Assembly (NCBI GenBank): GCA_046091905.1
Contig: JBJTCN010000009.1
Span: forward strand, 1 to 51,982
Source: ZLKRG08 sp046091905
GTDB lineage: Bacteria > Actinomycetota > Actinomycetes > Nanopelagicales > Nanopelagicaceae
DNA length: 51,982 nt
Direction: 5' to 3'
The notes under the pieces were generated by a model. That model was not told the origin of the DNA. It searched no databases and saw only the letters and a list, made by a program, of their open reading frames with translations. Shown here in pieces: positions 1 through 9,079 of the stretch. Position numbers and translations under genes: made by a program. Numbering within the stretch: position 1 is the first letter of the stretch; each line of letters starts with the position of its first letter.

Positions 1-286
1 TGCCAGGTGGCATCAAGAGATCTCCCGCATCAAATACTTTGAGCTCCTTCAATCCGTCGACGCGAAGTGCTAGATGTGGTCGCTCGCCATCGTGGGGCAG
101 ATAGTCGCCTATACGGATTGCCTGCGGGCCGAATTTTGCCCCCGAACGATGTGAAGTTCCAGAATCAATCGGCGCACCAACAATTACGACATCAGCGTCT
201 TTGTAAGTCTCTGGTTTATCCAAATCGCATCGTTCAATACCTAGAAAGGTGAAATCTGGGCCGTACATGTTGCCGTGGTTGGTCAT
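1..286 (-). CDS. speB: agmatinase/ureohydrolase family protein, N-terminal part only
   Basis: The 95 visible N-terminal codons run off the left edge, so the metal-binding half is not seen. Residues about 35-55 carry the ureohydrolase signature GAPIDSGTSHRSGAKFGPQ followed by AIR, which is typical of agmatinases, guanidinobutyrases and arginases. The ATG at 286 overlaps the potC stop as ATGA, so it is the last visible gene of the polyamine uptake operon and probably translationally coupled. By family it would hydrolyse a guanidino compound such as agmatine to putrescine plus urea in the cytoplasm; the exact substrate cannot be decided from this fragment. Family call is firm, substrate is inferred from context. 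Confidence 0.85.
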   Translation of the reverse strand, partial: MTNHGNMYGPDFTFLGIERCDLDKPETYKDADVVIVGAPIDSGTSHRSGAKFGPQAIRIGDYLPHDGERPHLALRVDGLKELKVFDAGDLLMPPG

Positions 287-1077
287 GCGCGTTGCTTCTT
301 TCGGCTAACAATTTGACCTGCAATTACAATCGCAAGGGCGATAAAGAACATCATGGAACCAATTACGTTTGCTTGCGGCGGAATACCGCGGGCACTTGAG
401 ACATAGACAAACTTCGGGAAAGTCATCATGGTGCCAGAGTTGAAGTTGGTAATGATGAAGTCATCGAAAGATAAAGAGAAAGCAAGTAGCGCCGCAGCTG
501 CAATACCTGGCATGACCAGAGGCAAAGTTACACGGCGGAAAGTTTCGAATTCATTGGCATATAGATCCATCGCTGCTTGTTCTAGACGAGGATCTAAAGA
601 AGCAATACGTGCTTTAACTGTTACCACCACGAATGAAATACAGAACATGGTGTGCGCAATAACTGTGGTCATAAAGCCTGGATTGATCTGAAATGACAAG
701 AACATCGCAAGTAGCGATGCACCCATAACCACTTCAGGGGTAGCCATAGGTAAGAAGATTAAGAGATTAGTAGTTGAACGACCTTTAAATGAATGGCGAC
801 CAAGTGCAAAAGCAATCAAGGTGCCAAGCAGAGTGGCAAAGATAGTTGCAATAAGACCTACCTGAATGGAATTACCAAGTGCAGTACAGACATCTGGAGC
901 GCCGCAAGGATTCTGCCAATTAGCAAAGGTAAAACCTTTCCAAACTAAGTTGGATTTACCAGCATCATTGAATGAGAAGGCAAAGGTGTAAGCGATTGGA
1001 ATAAAGAGATAGGTAAAGCCAAGTACCGCGTAGATGCGGATTAAATTATTGCCAAACCAGCGCCAGAGCTTGGTCAT
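283..1077 (-). CDS. potC: spermidine/putrescine ABC transporter permease PotC
   Basis: This 264-residue inner-membrane permease has about six hydrophobic segments. Near residues 160-190 it carries the EAA-type loop (QAAMDLYANEFETFRRV then PLVMPG) that contacts the ATPase. It forms the transmembrane channel with PotB. The start ATG overlaps the potB stop as ATGA and its own stop overlaps the next gene's ATG in the same way, so it is embedded in one operon potD-potA-potB-potC-speB. Polyamine specificity is inferred from family resemblance and from the agmatinase and aminoaldehyde dehydrogenase on either side; a related substrate is possible. Confidence 0.93.
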   Translation of the reverse strand: MTKLWRWFGNNLIRIYAVLGFTYLFIPIAYTFAFSFNDAGKSNLVWKGFTFANWQNPCGAPDVCTALGNSIQVGLIATIFATLLGTLIAFALGRHSFKGRSTTNLLIFLPMATPEVVMGASLLAMFLSFQINPGFMTTVIAHTMFCISFVVVTVKARIASLDPRLEQAAMDLYANEFETFRRVTLPLVMPGIAAAALLAFSLSFDDFIITNFNSGTMMTFPKFVYVSSARGIPPQANVIGSMMFFIALAIVIAGQIVSRKKQRA

Positions 1078-1961
1078 ACCAATTCATCCGTTCCTGCGCG
1101 GCGGATATATACAGAGACCAAAATTAGAATTGCAAACATCAACATAAATGAGAGCGCTGCTGCAGTTGGATAATCAACAACTTTGAAGAATTTAGAGTCA
1201 ATGACGTTACCAAGCATCTTGGTCTGTGGGTTACCCAAAATTGCAGCGTTTACATAATCACCAGCAGCTGGAATAAAGGTAAGTAGCGTTCCGGCCACTA
1301 CTCCAGGAAGAGATAGTGGAAAGGTAACTTTACGGAAAGTTGTAAAGGCATTTGAATACAAATCCCCTGCTGCTTCTAGTGTGCGAGGATCAATGCGCTC
1401 AAGTGAAGAATAAAGTGGCAAAGTCATAAACGGTAAGAAGTTGTAAGTCATACCGGAAACCACTGCAAATGCAGATGCAGTTAAGGTCGTAGTTGGCGAA
1501 ATGATATGCAGAGTTCGCAAGGTTTGAACTACTGGACCTTCTTCGCCAAGGATTTGCTTCCAGGCAATGGTACGAAGCAAGAATGAGGTAAAGAACGGTG
1601 CAACTACCAAAACTAAAAGTACGTTCTTATATCTGCCAGATTTAAATGCGATGGCATATGCAAGTGGGTAAGCGATGGCTAGCGCCAAAATCGTGGTTAA
1701 GAATGCATAAAGAAATGAACGACCAAACTGTTCTTTATTCTCAGTAAATGCAGTGATGTAATTGGAGAAATGCCAAGTCTGTTCGTAAACACCGGTTTCA
1801 CCTGCAGGAGTTTGCGTAGATGTAGTTGCCAAGTTGGCAATCGGCAGAATAAAGAAGGTAAATAGAAAAATTAGACCTGGTGCTAAAAGTAGATATGGCA
1901 GGCGACCTTTTTTCAGGCCTCTTAATTTGCCGTGTGTCGCAGCTGCGTGAAGAAATGCCAT
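1074..1961 (-). CDS. potB: spermidine/putrescine ABC transporter permease PotB
   Basis: This is a 295-residue permease with a hydrophobic first segment at about residues 23-45, followed by further membrane segments. The EAA loop EAAGDLYSNAFTTFRKV followed by PLSLPG lies at about residues 200-225. It pairs with PotC to form the translocation pore of a type I ABC importer. Its ATG shares one base with the potA stop (TAATG) and its stop overlaps the potC start (ATGA). The tight coupling suggests fixed stoichiometry of the transporter parts. Confidence 0.93.
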   Translation of the reverse strand: MAFLHAAATHGKLRGLKKGRLPYLLLAPGLIFLFTFFILPIANLATTSTQTPAGETGVYEQTWHFSNYITAFTENKEQFGRSFLYAFLTTILALAIAYPLAYAIAFKSGRYKNVLLVLVVAPFFTSFLLRTIAWKQILGEEGPVVQTLRTLHIISPTTTLTASAFAVVSGMTYNFLPFMTLPLYSSLERIDPRTLEAAGDLYSNAFTTFRKVTFPLSLPGVVAGTLLTFIPAAGDYVNAAILGNPQTKMLGNVIDSKFFKVVDYPTAAALSFMLMFAILILVSVYIRRAGTDELV

Positions 1962-3091
1962 TACTCTTCTGGATTTACTTCTGATCCAGCGTCAGCATCT
2001 TGCGCGCCATCTAATCCGAAGGTGAACTTTGGCATCCATTGAAGTCTTACCAAATCACCAAGTTCGAGCATTGGTGTGGTGCCATCATTCTGTTCGAAGA
2101 CCATTAGCTCTTGTCCCCAAGGCATCTCGACTTGATATTGAGTTGATACGCCAACGAATGCGACATCTACTACTTTGCCACCGCGCAGCACGTTGCCATC
2201 TGCAGCTTCGTTTTCAAGATCGATATCAATCTTCTCTGGGCGAATTCCAAAGAGCACGTTATTGGAATTGGTGAAGGTGCGTGATTTAGGAAGCGCAATC
2301 TTCTGCCCGTGCACTTCAACCACATTGTTATCGCCATCGGTACCAGAAATGATGCCGCGAATTAAGTTTGATTGACCCAAAAAGTTAGCTACGAAAGCAG
2401 TCTTTGGCGATTCATAAAGATCTTCTGGAGTACCCATCTGTTCGATGCGACCTTCATTCATAACTGCGATGGTGTCAGCCATAGTCATGGCCTCTTCTTG
2501 ATCGTGTGTTACGTGCACGAAGGTCAGACCGACTTGAGTTTGAATCCACTTTAATTCGATCTGCATTTGGCGGCGAAGTTTTAGATCAAGCGCGCCAAGA
2601 GGTTCATCAAGTAGCAATAGCGCTGGCTTATTAACGATAGCGCGCGCAAGAGCGATGCGCTGTTGTTGGCCACCAGAAAGTTGTGTTGGTTTGCGATCTG
2701 CTAAATGTGGCAGCTCAACCAGTTTAAGAACCCGTTCTACTTCAGCCTTTACTTCTTTGATTCCGCGGCGGCGCATACCAAAGGCCACGTTTTCAAAGAT
2801 AGAGAGATGCGGAAATAGTGCATAGTTCTGGAAAACTGTATTGATTGGGCGTTGATATGGACGTAGCTGCGTAATATCTTGCGTACCTAAATGCAAAGTT
2901 CCGGCAGTTGGATTTTCCAAACCTGCAATCATGCGAAGTGTGGTGGTCTTGCCGCAACCTGATGGACCAAGTAGAGCAAAAAACGAACCCTCAGGAATAG
3001 TTAGCGATAAATCATTAACCGCCGTGAAATCACCATAAGTTTTGGTGAGGTTAGCTAATTTGAGATCGCCTCGCGCAGTAGCAATTGCCAC
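1961..3091 (-). CDS. potA: polyamine ABC transporter ATP-binding protein PotA
   Basis: At 376 residues this is the usual length for PotA. Walker A is GPSGCGKTT at 42-50, the ABC signature LSGGQQQR is at 138-145, Walker B LLLLDEP is at 158-164, and the switch histidine is near 196 in HVTHDQEEA. The C-terminal third resembles the TOBE regulatory domain of this family. It powers import through PotB/PotC at the cytoplasmic face. The start is GTG, five bases after the potD stop, without a strong ribosome binding site, so translation may be coupled to potD. Confidence 0.95.
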   Translation of the reverse strand: MAIATARGDLKLANLTKTYGDFTAVNDLSLTIPEGSFFALLGPSGCGKTTTLRMIAGLENPTAGTLHLGTQDITQLRPYQRPINTVFQNYALFPHLSIFENVAFGMRRRGIKEVKAEVERVLKLVELPHLADRKPTQLSGGQQQRIALARAIVNKPALLLLDEPLGALDLKLRRQMQIELKWIQTQVGLTFVHVTHDQEEAMTMADTIAVMNEGRIEQMGTPEDLYESPKTAFVANFLGQSNLIRGIISGTDGDNNVVEVHGQKIALPKSRTFTNSNNVLFGIRPEKIDIDLENEAADGNVLRGGKVVDVAFVGVSTQYQVEMPWGQELMVFEQNDGTTPMLELGDLVRLQWMPKFTFGLDGAQDADAGSEVNPEE

Positions 3092-3096
3092 TTTAC

Positions 3097-4263
3097 TTAG
3101 TTACCAGTCGCCTTTTGGAATGCTTCTGTGAACTCTGTTTCCTCAGCAGGAGTTAAGTTACGGAATACATGTAGCAATGATTGAGTCTTCGCAGTTGGGA
3201 AGATCAATTCATTATTTACAAGTGTTGGGTCAACTTGCTCCATGGCAGCTTGTGCGCCTTCAACTGGGCAGATGTAATTAACATAAGCCGCAACCTTGGC
3301 CGCAACCATTGGGTCGTAGTAGTAGTTAATTAACTCTTCTACCTTTGGCTTGGTTTCTGCTGTTACAGTACTTGGAATAATGAAGTTATCTGCAGAGATG
3401 GTTCCGCCTGATTCTGGAATTGCAAATTCAAACTTGCCATCATTCTCTGCAGCAAGCTGGAAGGCATCGCCAGACCAGCCAATAACTGCAACTGCATCTC
3501 CGGAAATTAAATCTTCCTTGTAATCGTTGCCCTTAACTTGGCGAATAAAGCCATCTGCAATTTTCTTCTGCAAGAAATCAAGTGCATTTGCATACTCATC
3601 AGCGGTGAACTTAGTGATATCTACACCTTGCGCCATCATGATTACGCCAACGGTGTCGCGCAATTCAGTAAGTACTTCGATTTTGCCCTTGTTAGCAGGG
3701 GCAAATAAATCATCAAGAGTGTGAACTCCCTTTGGCAACTTCTCTTTATTCCAAGTAAATCCACCCATAATGCCCTGCCAAGTAAGTGAGTAATCACGGC
3801 CGGTGTCATAAGGAACGCTCGCGAGCGCTGGCAAAATGTTCTTAGAGTTTGGAATATTTGCCTTATCTAATTTTTGCGCATATCCAAGGCGGATATAACG
3901 GGCCGCCATCCAGTCTGTTGGGCAAATTAGATCGTATCCAATATCTTTCTTTAACTTTAATTGGCCTTGAACTTTTCCATAAAACTCATCATTGTCGTTG
4001 TAATCTTCTAAATACTTAACTTTGATCTTGGTCTGCGCAGTAAATTCCTCGAGAGTTGGATAGACCTTCTTATCGCTGTCGTAATCTAAGTAAAGTGTCC
4101 AGTTGCCCCAACGAACATCGGCATCTGATCCTCCACCGCCACCACATGCTGCAAGTAATGAACCGGCACCAACTGCGCCCGCACCAGCTAAAACTGAGCG
4201 TCGAGTTACATTTGATTTTGCCATTGCTTTTAATTCGTTAATCATTGAATCTTGGTCAGACAC
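3097..4263 (-). CDS. potD: polyamine-binding lipoprotein PotD (Tat signal)
   Basis: This 388-residue extracellular solute-binding protein family 1 member starts with a twin-arginine lipoprotein signal. TRRSVL places the two arginines at 21-22, then comes an Ala/Gly-rich segment, and the lipobox LAAC puts the acylated cysteine at 40, followed by a glycine linker. The mature part begins near the motif WGNWTLY and resembles PotD/PotF. It would capture polyamine outside the membrane and deliver it to PotB/PotC. The start is GTG with AAAGG six bases upstream; an internal ATG (residue 7 or 14) would also preserve the signal. It is the first gene of the operon, after a 75-base gap with a candidate promoter. 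Confidence 0.93.
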   Translation of the reverse strand: MSDQDSMINELKAMAKSNVTRRSVLAGAGAVGAGSLLAACGGGGGSDADVRWGNWTLYLDYDSDKKVYPTLEEFTAQTKIKVKYLEDYNDNDEFYGKVQGQLKLKKDIGYDLICPTDWMAARYIRLGYAQKLDKANIPNSKNILPALASVPYDTGRDYSLTWQGIMGGFTWNKEKLPKGVHTLDDLFAPANKGKIEVLTELRDTVGVIMMAQGVDITKFTADEYANALDFLQKKIADGFIRQVKGNDYKEDLISGDAVAVIGWSGDAFQLAAENDGKFEFAIPESGGTISADNFIIPSTVTAETKPKVEELINYYYDPMVAAKVAAYVNYICPVEGAQAAMEQVDPTLVNNELIFPTAKTQSLLHVFRNLTPAEETEFTEAFQKATGN

Positions 4264-4305
4264 GGGTGGCCTTTCTACAAAAAAGCTCGAGATGCATACG
4301 CGGAA

Positions 4306-4334
4306 ATCCTAACCCCCATGAGGGAATTTCAAAA
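4306..4334 (-). promoter_or_regulatory. candidate promoter of the pot operon
   Basis: On the minus strand a TTTTGA box (4329-4334) lies 17 bases from TAGGAT (4306-4311), giving a 5' leader of about 35 bases to the potD GTG at 4263. The spacer contains CCCTCATGGGGG, a near-palindrome that could be an operator or chance. The -35 is a poor match, so this is only a candidate. Confidence 0.35.
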
Positions 4335-4338
4335 CAAT

Positions 4339-5766
4339 TTAGGCATTTAGATTTGTCATTACATGCTTGATTCGGGTGTAATCCTCGAAGCCATAGCTAC
4401 TTAAATCCTTGCCATAACCACTGCGCTTGTAGCCACCATGTGGCATCTCCGCCACCAATGGGATGTGGCAGTTGATCCAGACACAACCAAAATCAAAGGC
4501 CTTGGCAAGGCGCATCGCGCGGCCATGGTTGCTGGTCCAGACAGATGATGCCAAGCCATACTCAACTCCATTGGCCATCCGAATCGCTTCGGCCTCATCT
4601 TTAAATTTCTGAACTGTAATCACCGGACCAAAGATCTCTTCTTGTATGTGGCGATCGCTCTGCTTTAAATCTGCAATCACAGTTGGTTCGATGAAGAACC
4701 CATCGCGCGCAACTTGCTTGCCGCCTGCTACCACCTTGGCATGTGCTGGCACCTCATTTAAAAAGCCCGTGACTCTAGCTAATTGATTGGCATTATTTAC
4801 CGGGCCAAAGAGCGCATCATCTTCAGATGGCGCACCGGTCTTAAGGCCTTTAGCTTGATGCGCAAGTAGCTCCACAAATTCTGCATATGCGCTCTCTTCA
4901 ACAATCACACGAGTAGCGGCAGTGCAATCTTGGCCCGCATTAAAGAATCCAGTAACGGCAATGGTTTCGGCAGCGTTTGCTAAGTCTGCATCCGCAAAGA
5001 CCACTACTGGCGCTTTGCCACCTAACTCTAAGTGCACGCGCTTTAAAGATTTAGAAGCAGATTCGGCAACTTGCATACCTGCACGCACTGATCCCGTAAT
5101 TGAAACCATAGCCGGAGTCTCATGTTCAATTAAAGTGCGGCCAGTTTCACGTTCTCCTGTCACAACATTGATTACACCAGCTGGTAAAAATTCACTCATT
5201 ACATTTGCCATAAATACAGTAGACATTGGCGTGGTATCTGAAGGTTTTAAGACCACAGTGTTGCCTGCGGCAATTGCTGGCGCCGACTTCCAAACTGCCA
5301 TCATCATTGGATAATTCCATGGCGTAACTTGTGCGCAAACACCAATTGGTTCGCGGCGAATAAATGAAGTCATTCCGCGCATATATTCACCCGCAGATTT
5401 GCCCTCTAAATTGCGAGCGGCCCCTGCAAAGAAACGAATCTGATCCACCATTGGAGGAATCTCTTCAGAAGCGGTAAGTCCAAATGGCTTACCAGTGTTC
5501 TTGGATTCAATTGCGATAAATTCTTCGGCGCGCGATTCAATGGCATCGGCAATTTTTAGTAGCGCGCGCTGACGCTCTGATGGAGTGGTGTCTTTCCAAT
5601 CTTCAAAAGCGGTAGCGGCCGCTTTCATCGCGGCATCAATATCCGCTTTATTTGATTTTGGCGCTTCGGCATATGCCTGCCCAGTAGCAGGATCAACTAT
5701 TTTTGTAGTTTCGCCAGATGTAGAAGGGACAGATTTACCATTAATGAAGTTCGCAATTTTTTCCAT
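4339..5766 (-). CDS. patD: gamma-aminobutyraldehyde dehydrogenase-like aldehyde dehydrogenase
   Basis: This is a 475-residue NAD(P)-dependent aldehyde dehydrogenase. The general-base glutamate lies in LELGGKAP (about residue 247) and the nucleophilic cysteine in NAGQDCTAATR (about residue 281). The GQDCTA context is typical of aminobutyraldehyde dehydrogenases of the PatD/YdcW type. The likely reaction is 4-aminobutanal to 4-aminobutyrate in putrescine breakdown, which fits the pot operon immediately downstream and the agmatinase beyond. I chose the ATG at 5766 rather than an in-frame GTG at 5772 because TAAAGT lies exactly seven bases before this ATG, as at other putative leaderless starts here. 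A betaine aldehyde or succinate-semialdehyde substrate cannot be excluded. Confidence 0.82.
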   Translation of the reverse strand: MEKIANFINGKSVPSTSGETTKIVDPATGQAYAEAPKSNKADIDAAMKAAATAFEDWKDTTPSERQRALLKIADAIESRAEEFIAIESKNTGKPFGLTASEEIPPMVDQIRFFAGAARNLEGKSAGEYMRGMTSFIRREPIGVCAQVTPWNYPMMMAVWKSAPAIAAGNTVVLKPSDTTPMSTVFMANVMSEFLPAGVINVVTGERETGRTLIEHETPAMVSITGSVRAGMQVAESASKSLKRVHLELGGKAPVVVFADADLANAAETIAVTGFFNAGQDCTAATRVIVEESAYAEFVELLAHQAKGLKTGAPSEDDALFGPVNNANQLARVTGFLNEVPAHAKVVAGGKQVARDGFFIEPTVIADLKQSDRHIQEEIFGPVITVQKFKDEAEAIRMANGVEYGLASSVWTSNHGRAMRLAKAFDFGCVWINCHIPLVAEMPHGGYKRSGYGKDLSSYGFEDYTRIKHVMTNLNA

Positions 5767-5773
5767 GCGCACT

Positions 5774-5779
5774 ACTTTA
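5774..5779 (-). promoter_or_regulatory. candidate -10 box for leaderless aldehyde dehydrogenase mRNA
   Basis: TAAAGT on the minus strand ends seven bases before the ATG at 5766, in the 23-base gap after rlmN. No ribosome binding site is visible. A TTCCAA hexamer 17 bases further upstream is only a weak -35 match. Confidence 0.35.
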
Positions 5780-5789
5780 GTATTTCAGC

Positions 5790-6902
5790 TTACTTTTTGG
5801 AACCTTCACTTGCAGCTAATTGGCCACATGCACCATCAATTTCACGGCCGCGGGTGTCTCTAATAGTTACCGGAACCCCATAACTTTCTAGCACCCGGAC
5901 AAATTCCTTCTGGTCTTCAGGGCGCGATGCGGTCCACTTTGAACCCGGGGTTGGATTTAGCGGAATTAAATTTACATGCGCATTTCGACTCTTTAACAAC
6001 TTGCCCAGAAGATCTGCGCGCCAAGCTTGATCATTAATACCTTTTATTAACGCATACTCAATCGAATAACGACGACCAGTTTTTTTGGCATATGAATCTG
6101 CCGCAGCCAAAATTTCACGGACCTTATATCGAGTATTAATCGGCACTAATGTGTCTCGAAGTTCATCATCTGGAGTGTGCAGCGAAACTGCCAATGTCAC
6201 AGGAATTCCCTCTTCTGTGAACTTCTCCACGCCATTTACAAGCCCCACCGTAGAGAGCGTTACCGAACGAGCAGAGATTCCAAGTCCATCTGGATTTGGC
6301 GAGGTGATATTTCGAATGGTTTGCACCACCGCTTTGTAATTAGCAAGCGGTTCACCCATGCCCATAAAAACAATATTTGAAAGACGAATTGGTTCTCCGC
6401 CCACTTCACCAGATGCACAAAGTCGCACAGCTGCCACAATCTGTTCCGTGATTTCGCCGGCCGTTAAATTTCGCTTTAGCCCGCCTTGGCCGGTGGCACA
6501 GAATGGACATGCCATGCCACATCCAGCTTGCGATGAAATGCAGACAGTGGCGCGATCTGGATATTTCATTAAAACAGATTCCACCAAAGTGCCATCATGT
6601 AATTTCCAAAGATCTTTACGAGTCAATCCATTATCAGTCTGAAGTGTGCGCACTAGCTCCATTAATTTAGGAGTAAATGCATCTGCCAACTTCTTACGAA
6701 GCTCCGCAGGAATATCGCTCCACTTCTCTGGATCGGTCTCAAGATGCGTGTAGTAATGAACTGCAACTTGATTGGCGCGAAAAGCTGGAATTCCAAGTTC
6801 AGTGCAGAGCTCTTTTCGCTCCTCCTTGCTCATATCGGCAAGGTGTCTAGGCGCTTTCTGTTTCTGTTTTGGCTCTTCAAATATCAGCGGCAAATCACTC
6901 AT
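5790..6902 (-). CDS. rlmN: 23S rRNA (adenine-C2)-methyltransferase RlmN
   Basis: This is a 370-residue radical-SAM enzyme with the cluster-binding cysteines CGMACPFC at 128, 132 and 135. A C-terminal cysteine in DGACGQ at about 359 matches the methyl-carrying cysteine of RlmN. GMGEPL is the SAM-binding glycine motif. By family it methylates A2503 of 23S rRNA and A37 of some tRNAs. Its ATG overlaps the cdsA stop as ATGA, so it is cotranscribed with the rpsB-tsf-pyrH-frr-cdsA block, a common actinobacterial order. Confidence 0.96.
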   Translation of the reverse strand: MSDLPLIFEEPKQKQKAPRHLADMSKEERKELCTELGIPAFRANQVAVHYYTHLETDPEKWSDIPAELRKKLADAFTPKLMELVRTLQTDNGLTRKDLWKLHDGTLVESVLMKYPDRATVCISSQAGCGMACPFCATGQGGLKRNLTAGEITEQIVAAVRLCASGEVGGEPIRLSNIVFMGMGEPLANYKAVVQTIRNITSPNPDGLGISARSVTLSTVGLVNGVEKFTEEGIPVTLAVSLHTPDDELRDTLVPINTRYKVREILAAADSYAKKTGRRYSIEYALIKGINDQAWRADLLGKLLKSRNAHVNLIPLNPTPGSKWTASRPEDQKEFVRVLESYGVPVTIRDTRGREIDGACGQLAASEGSKK

Positions 6903-7744
6903 GAGTAGTGCTTAACTAACTCAAGTACCAACCAGAGCGCAGGCGCAGAGGTAACAATCGAATCTAAGCGATCCATAACGCCGCCATGTCCTGGCAATAA
7001 ATTTCCCATATCTTTTATGGCGAAATCACGTTTGATGGCAGATTCAATTAAATCGCCAGTTGTTGCAGTGAAAACAATTAGAAGTCCAGTTGCTGCTCCC
7101 ACCCAGGGATTTAAATTTAAAATTCCATCAAATGTTACATAACCCAGTGCGGTGGTAAAAATAACTGAACCAGCTAAACCTTCCCAGGTTTTCTTAGGTG
7201 AGATTGCCGGCGCCATTGGGTGTTTGCCGATTAATACCCCCGTTATATATGCAAAGGTGTCATTACTTGCCACCAGAATTACAAAGACCATAATCTGTTC
7301 TAAGCCATTAGTTGGTCGCGCCAATAGAATTAAAAAGCCAGTTAGAAATGGCAGATAGACCAGCGCAAATACTGACGCGCTGGCACTTGCCACAAAACCT
7401 TTAGTGCCGCGACGAAGTAGTAAGACCAACATCAAAATTAACGAGACCGCTAAGCCAATTGCTAAGCCGCGAATTCCGGCAATCCAAGCTCCGGCAGATA
7501 AACCAATTGCAGCGAGCATTAAAGAGCGCTTTGAAACATATCTATCTGTCGAAGAAAAAGCGTGCGCCAACTCTTTAATTGCCAGCACTAGCGCTAACGC
7601 AACTAGCGCGGCAAAGCCAGCTGGAAAGTATTTAAGTAGCGCCCAAACCCCGGCCAATAGAGATAGCGAGGTCGCAATTGATGGCAATAACTTGCGCCCT
7701 GCGCGCTTATTTATTGCATCATTAATGGCGTGTAAATCGCTCAT
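6899..7744 (-). CDS. cdsA: phosphatidate cytidylyltransferase CdsA
   Basis: This 281-residue polytopic membrane enzyme makes CDP-diacylglycerol from phosphatidate and CTP, the branch point for phospholipid synthesis. The family signature near the C-terminus is visible as SAIKRDFAIKD followed by LLPGHGGVMDRLDS. The rest is mostly hydrophobic helices. Its ATG shares one base with the frr stop (TAATG) and its stop overlaps rlmN (ATGA). Confidence 0.95.
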   Translation of the reverse strand: MSDLHAINDAINKRAGRKLLPSIATSLSLLAGVWALLKYFPAGFAALVALALVLAIKELAHAFSSTDRYVSKRSLMLAAIGLSAGAWIAGIRGLAIGLAVSLILMLVLLLRRGTKGFVASASASVFALVYLPFLTGFLILLARPTNGLEQIMVFVILVASNDTFAYITGVLIGKHPMAPAISPKKTWEGLAGSVIFTTALGYVTFDGILNLNPWVGAATGLLIVFTATTGDLIESAIKRDFAIKDMGNLLPGHGGVMDRLDSIVTSAPALWLVLELVKHYS

Positions 7745-8307
7745 TAAACTTCTAAGAGTTCCGCTTCTTTATGCTTTAGAAGCTCATCAATCTTTGCAGT
7801 GTGATCACCGGTATGCTTCTCAAGCTCTTTCTCCGCACGTGCTAAATCATCCTTTGAGATTGCGCCATCTTTCTCCATTTTTTCTAGCGCTTCTTTCACT
7901 GAACGACGGATATTGCGGATAGAAACCTTTGAATCTTCACCCTTTGACTTTGCAAGTTTGATGTACTCCTTGCGGCGCTCTTCAGTTAATTGCGGAAAAT
8001 TAATGCGGATCGAAACGCCATCATTGCTTGGATTGATACCCAAATCAGATTCGCGAAGCGCCTTTTCGATCGAAGACATCGCGCCTTTATCGAATGGATT
8101 AATGATCGCTACGCGAGCTTCTGGAATCTGTACTGAAGCTAATTGATTTAGCGCAGTTGGTGCACCGTAGTAATCCACGATTACTTTATTGAATAACGAT
8201 GGATGAGCGCGCCCGGTACGAATGGAGGCTAAATCATCTTTAGCTACATCGACCGCTTTATTCATCTTATTTACACCATCATTCATGATGGTTGTTATGT
8301 CGCTCAT
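7744..8307 (-). CDS. frr: ribosome recycling factor
   Basis: At 187 residues this matches the usual length of RRF (about 185). The N-terminus has the typical SIRTGRAHPSL segment and the C-terminal helix ends in the charged region HTGDHTAKIDELLKHKEAELLEV-type tail. With EF-G it splits post-termination ribosomes. AAAAAGGATCACCA precedes the ATG as a good ribosome binding site. It follows pyrH by 27 bases and overlaps cdsA by one base. Confidence 0.97.
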   Translation of the reverse strand: MSDITTIMNDGVNKMNKAVDVAKDDLASIRTGRAHPSLFNKVIVDYYGAPTALNQLASVQIPEARVAIINPFDKGAMSSIEKALRESDLGINPSNDGVSIRINFPQLTEERRKEYIKLAKSKGEDSKVSIRNIRRSVKEALEKMEKDGAISKDDLARAEKELEKHTGDHTAKIDELLKHKEAELLEV

Positions 8308-8334
8308 TGGTGATCCTTTTTTCCTAGTTAACTC

Positions 8335-9045
8335 TTAATTGACTAAGGTTCCGATTTTCTCGCCCTTAACGGCGCGAGCAATATTTCCATTGTTCATCAA
8401 ATCAAAGACCACGATTGGTAATTTATTTTCGCGGCAGAGGCTAAATGCGGCTGCATCTGCAACCGCTAGTGACTTGGAAAGTACGTCATCGTAAGAAATC
8501 TTGTCGAACTTCGTAGCGCTGGCATCTTTACGGGGATCTGCGTTGTAAACGCCATCTACACCGCTCTTAGCAAGTAATAGCGCATTGGCACCAATTTCAA
8601 GTGCGCGCTGTGCTGCGACAGTGTCCGTAGTAAAGAACGGCATACCTGCGCCGGCTCCAAAAATTACTACGCGACCCTTCTCTAAATGGCGAATCGCACG
8701 ACGTGGAATATAAGGCTCAGCCACCTGGCCCATTGAGATCGCAGTTTGTACGCGAGTATCTACACCTTGCTTCTCCAGAAAATCTTGTAACGCTAAGCAA
8801 TTCATAACGGTGCCGAGCATGTCCATGTAATCTGCACGTGAACGTTCCATGCCACGAGTCTGCAATTCTGCGCCGCGGAAATAATTACCGCCACCCACAA
8901 CGATTGCTACCTGAGTACCGGCTTTAACCACATCTGCAATTTGTTTTGCAATTGTTTGCACAACATCAGGATCAACACCGATGCCTTTTTCACCACCAAA
9001 TACTTCGCCAGAAAGTTTAAGGAGCACTCTTCCATAACCTGGCAT
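8335..9045 (-). CDS. pyrH: UMP kinase
   Basis: This 236-residue amino-acid-kinase-fold enzyme phosphorylates UMP to UDP. The N-terminal KLSGEVFGG, the glycine-rich VVGGGNYFRG and the FGAGAGMPFFTTDT segment are typical of bacterial UMP kinase. The open frame extends upstream to 9162, inside tsf, but MPGYGRVLLK is the family start and GAAAGGAG sits seven bases before the ATG at 9045. That places it 34 bases after tsf. Confidence 0.97.
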   Translation of the reverse strand: MPGYGRVLLKLSGEVFGGEKGIGVDPDVVQTIAKQIADVVKAGTQVAIVVGGGNYFRGAELQTRGMERSRADYMDMLGTVMNCLALQDFLEKQGVDTRVQTAISMGQVAEPYIPRRAIRHLEKGRVVIFGAGAGMPFFTTDTVAAQRALEIGANALLLAKSGVDGVYNADPRKDASATKFDKISYDDVLSKSLAVADAAAFSLCRENKLPIVVFDLMNNGNIARAVKGEKIGTLVN

Positions 9046-9079
9046 GAGTGCTCCTTTCGCTTTTCCTGCTAATAGTTTA

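Noticed and set aside
4312..4328. CCCTCATGGGGG near-palindrome as a terminator after the aldehyde dehydrogenase gene
   Set aside because: The pairing leaves only a four-base stem and no U-run follows; it is more likely promoter spacer or chance.
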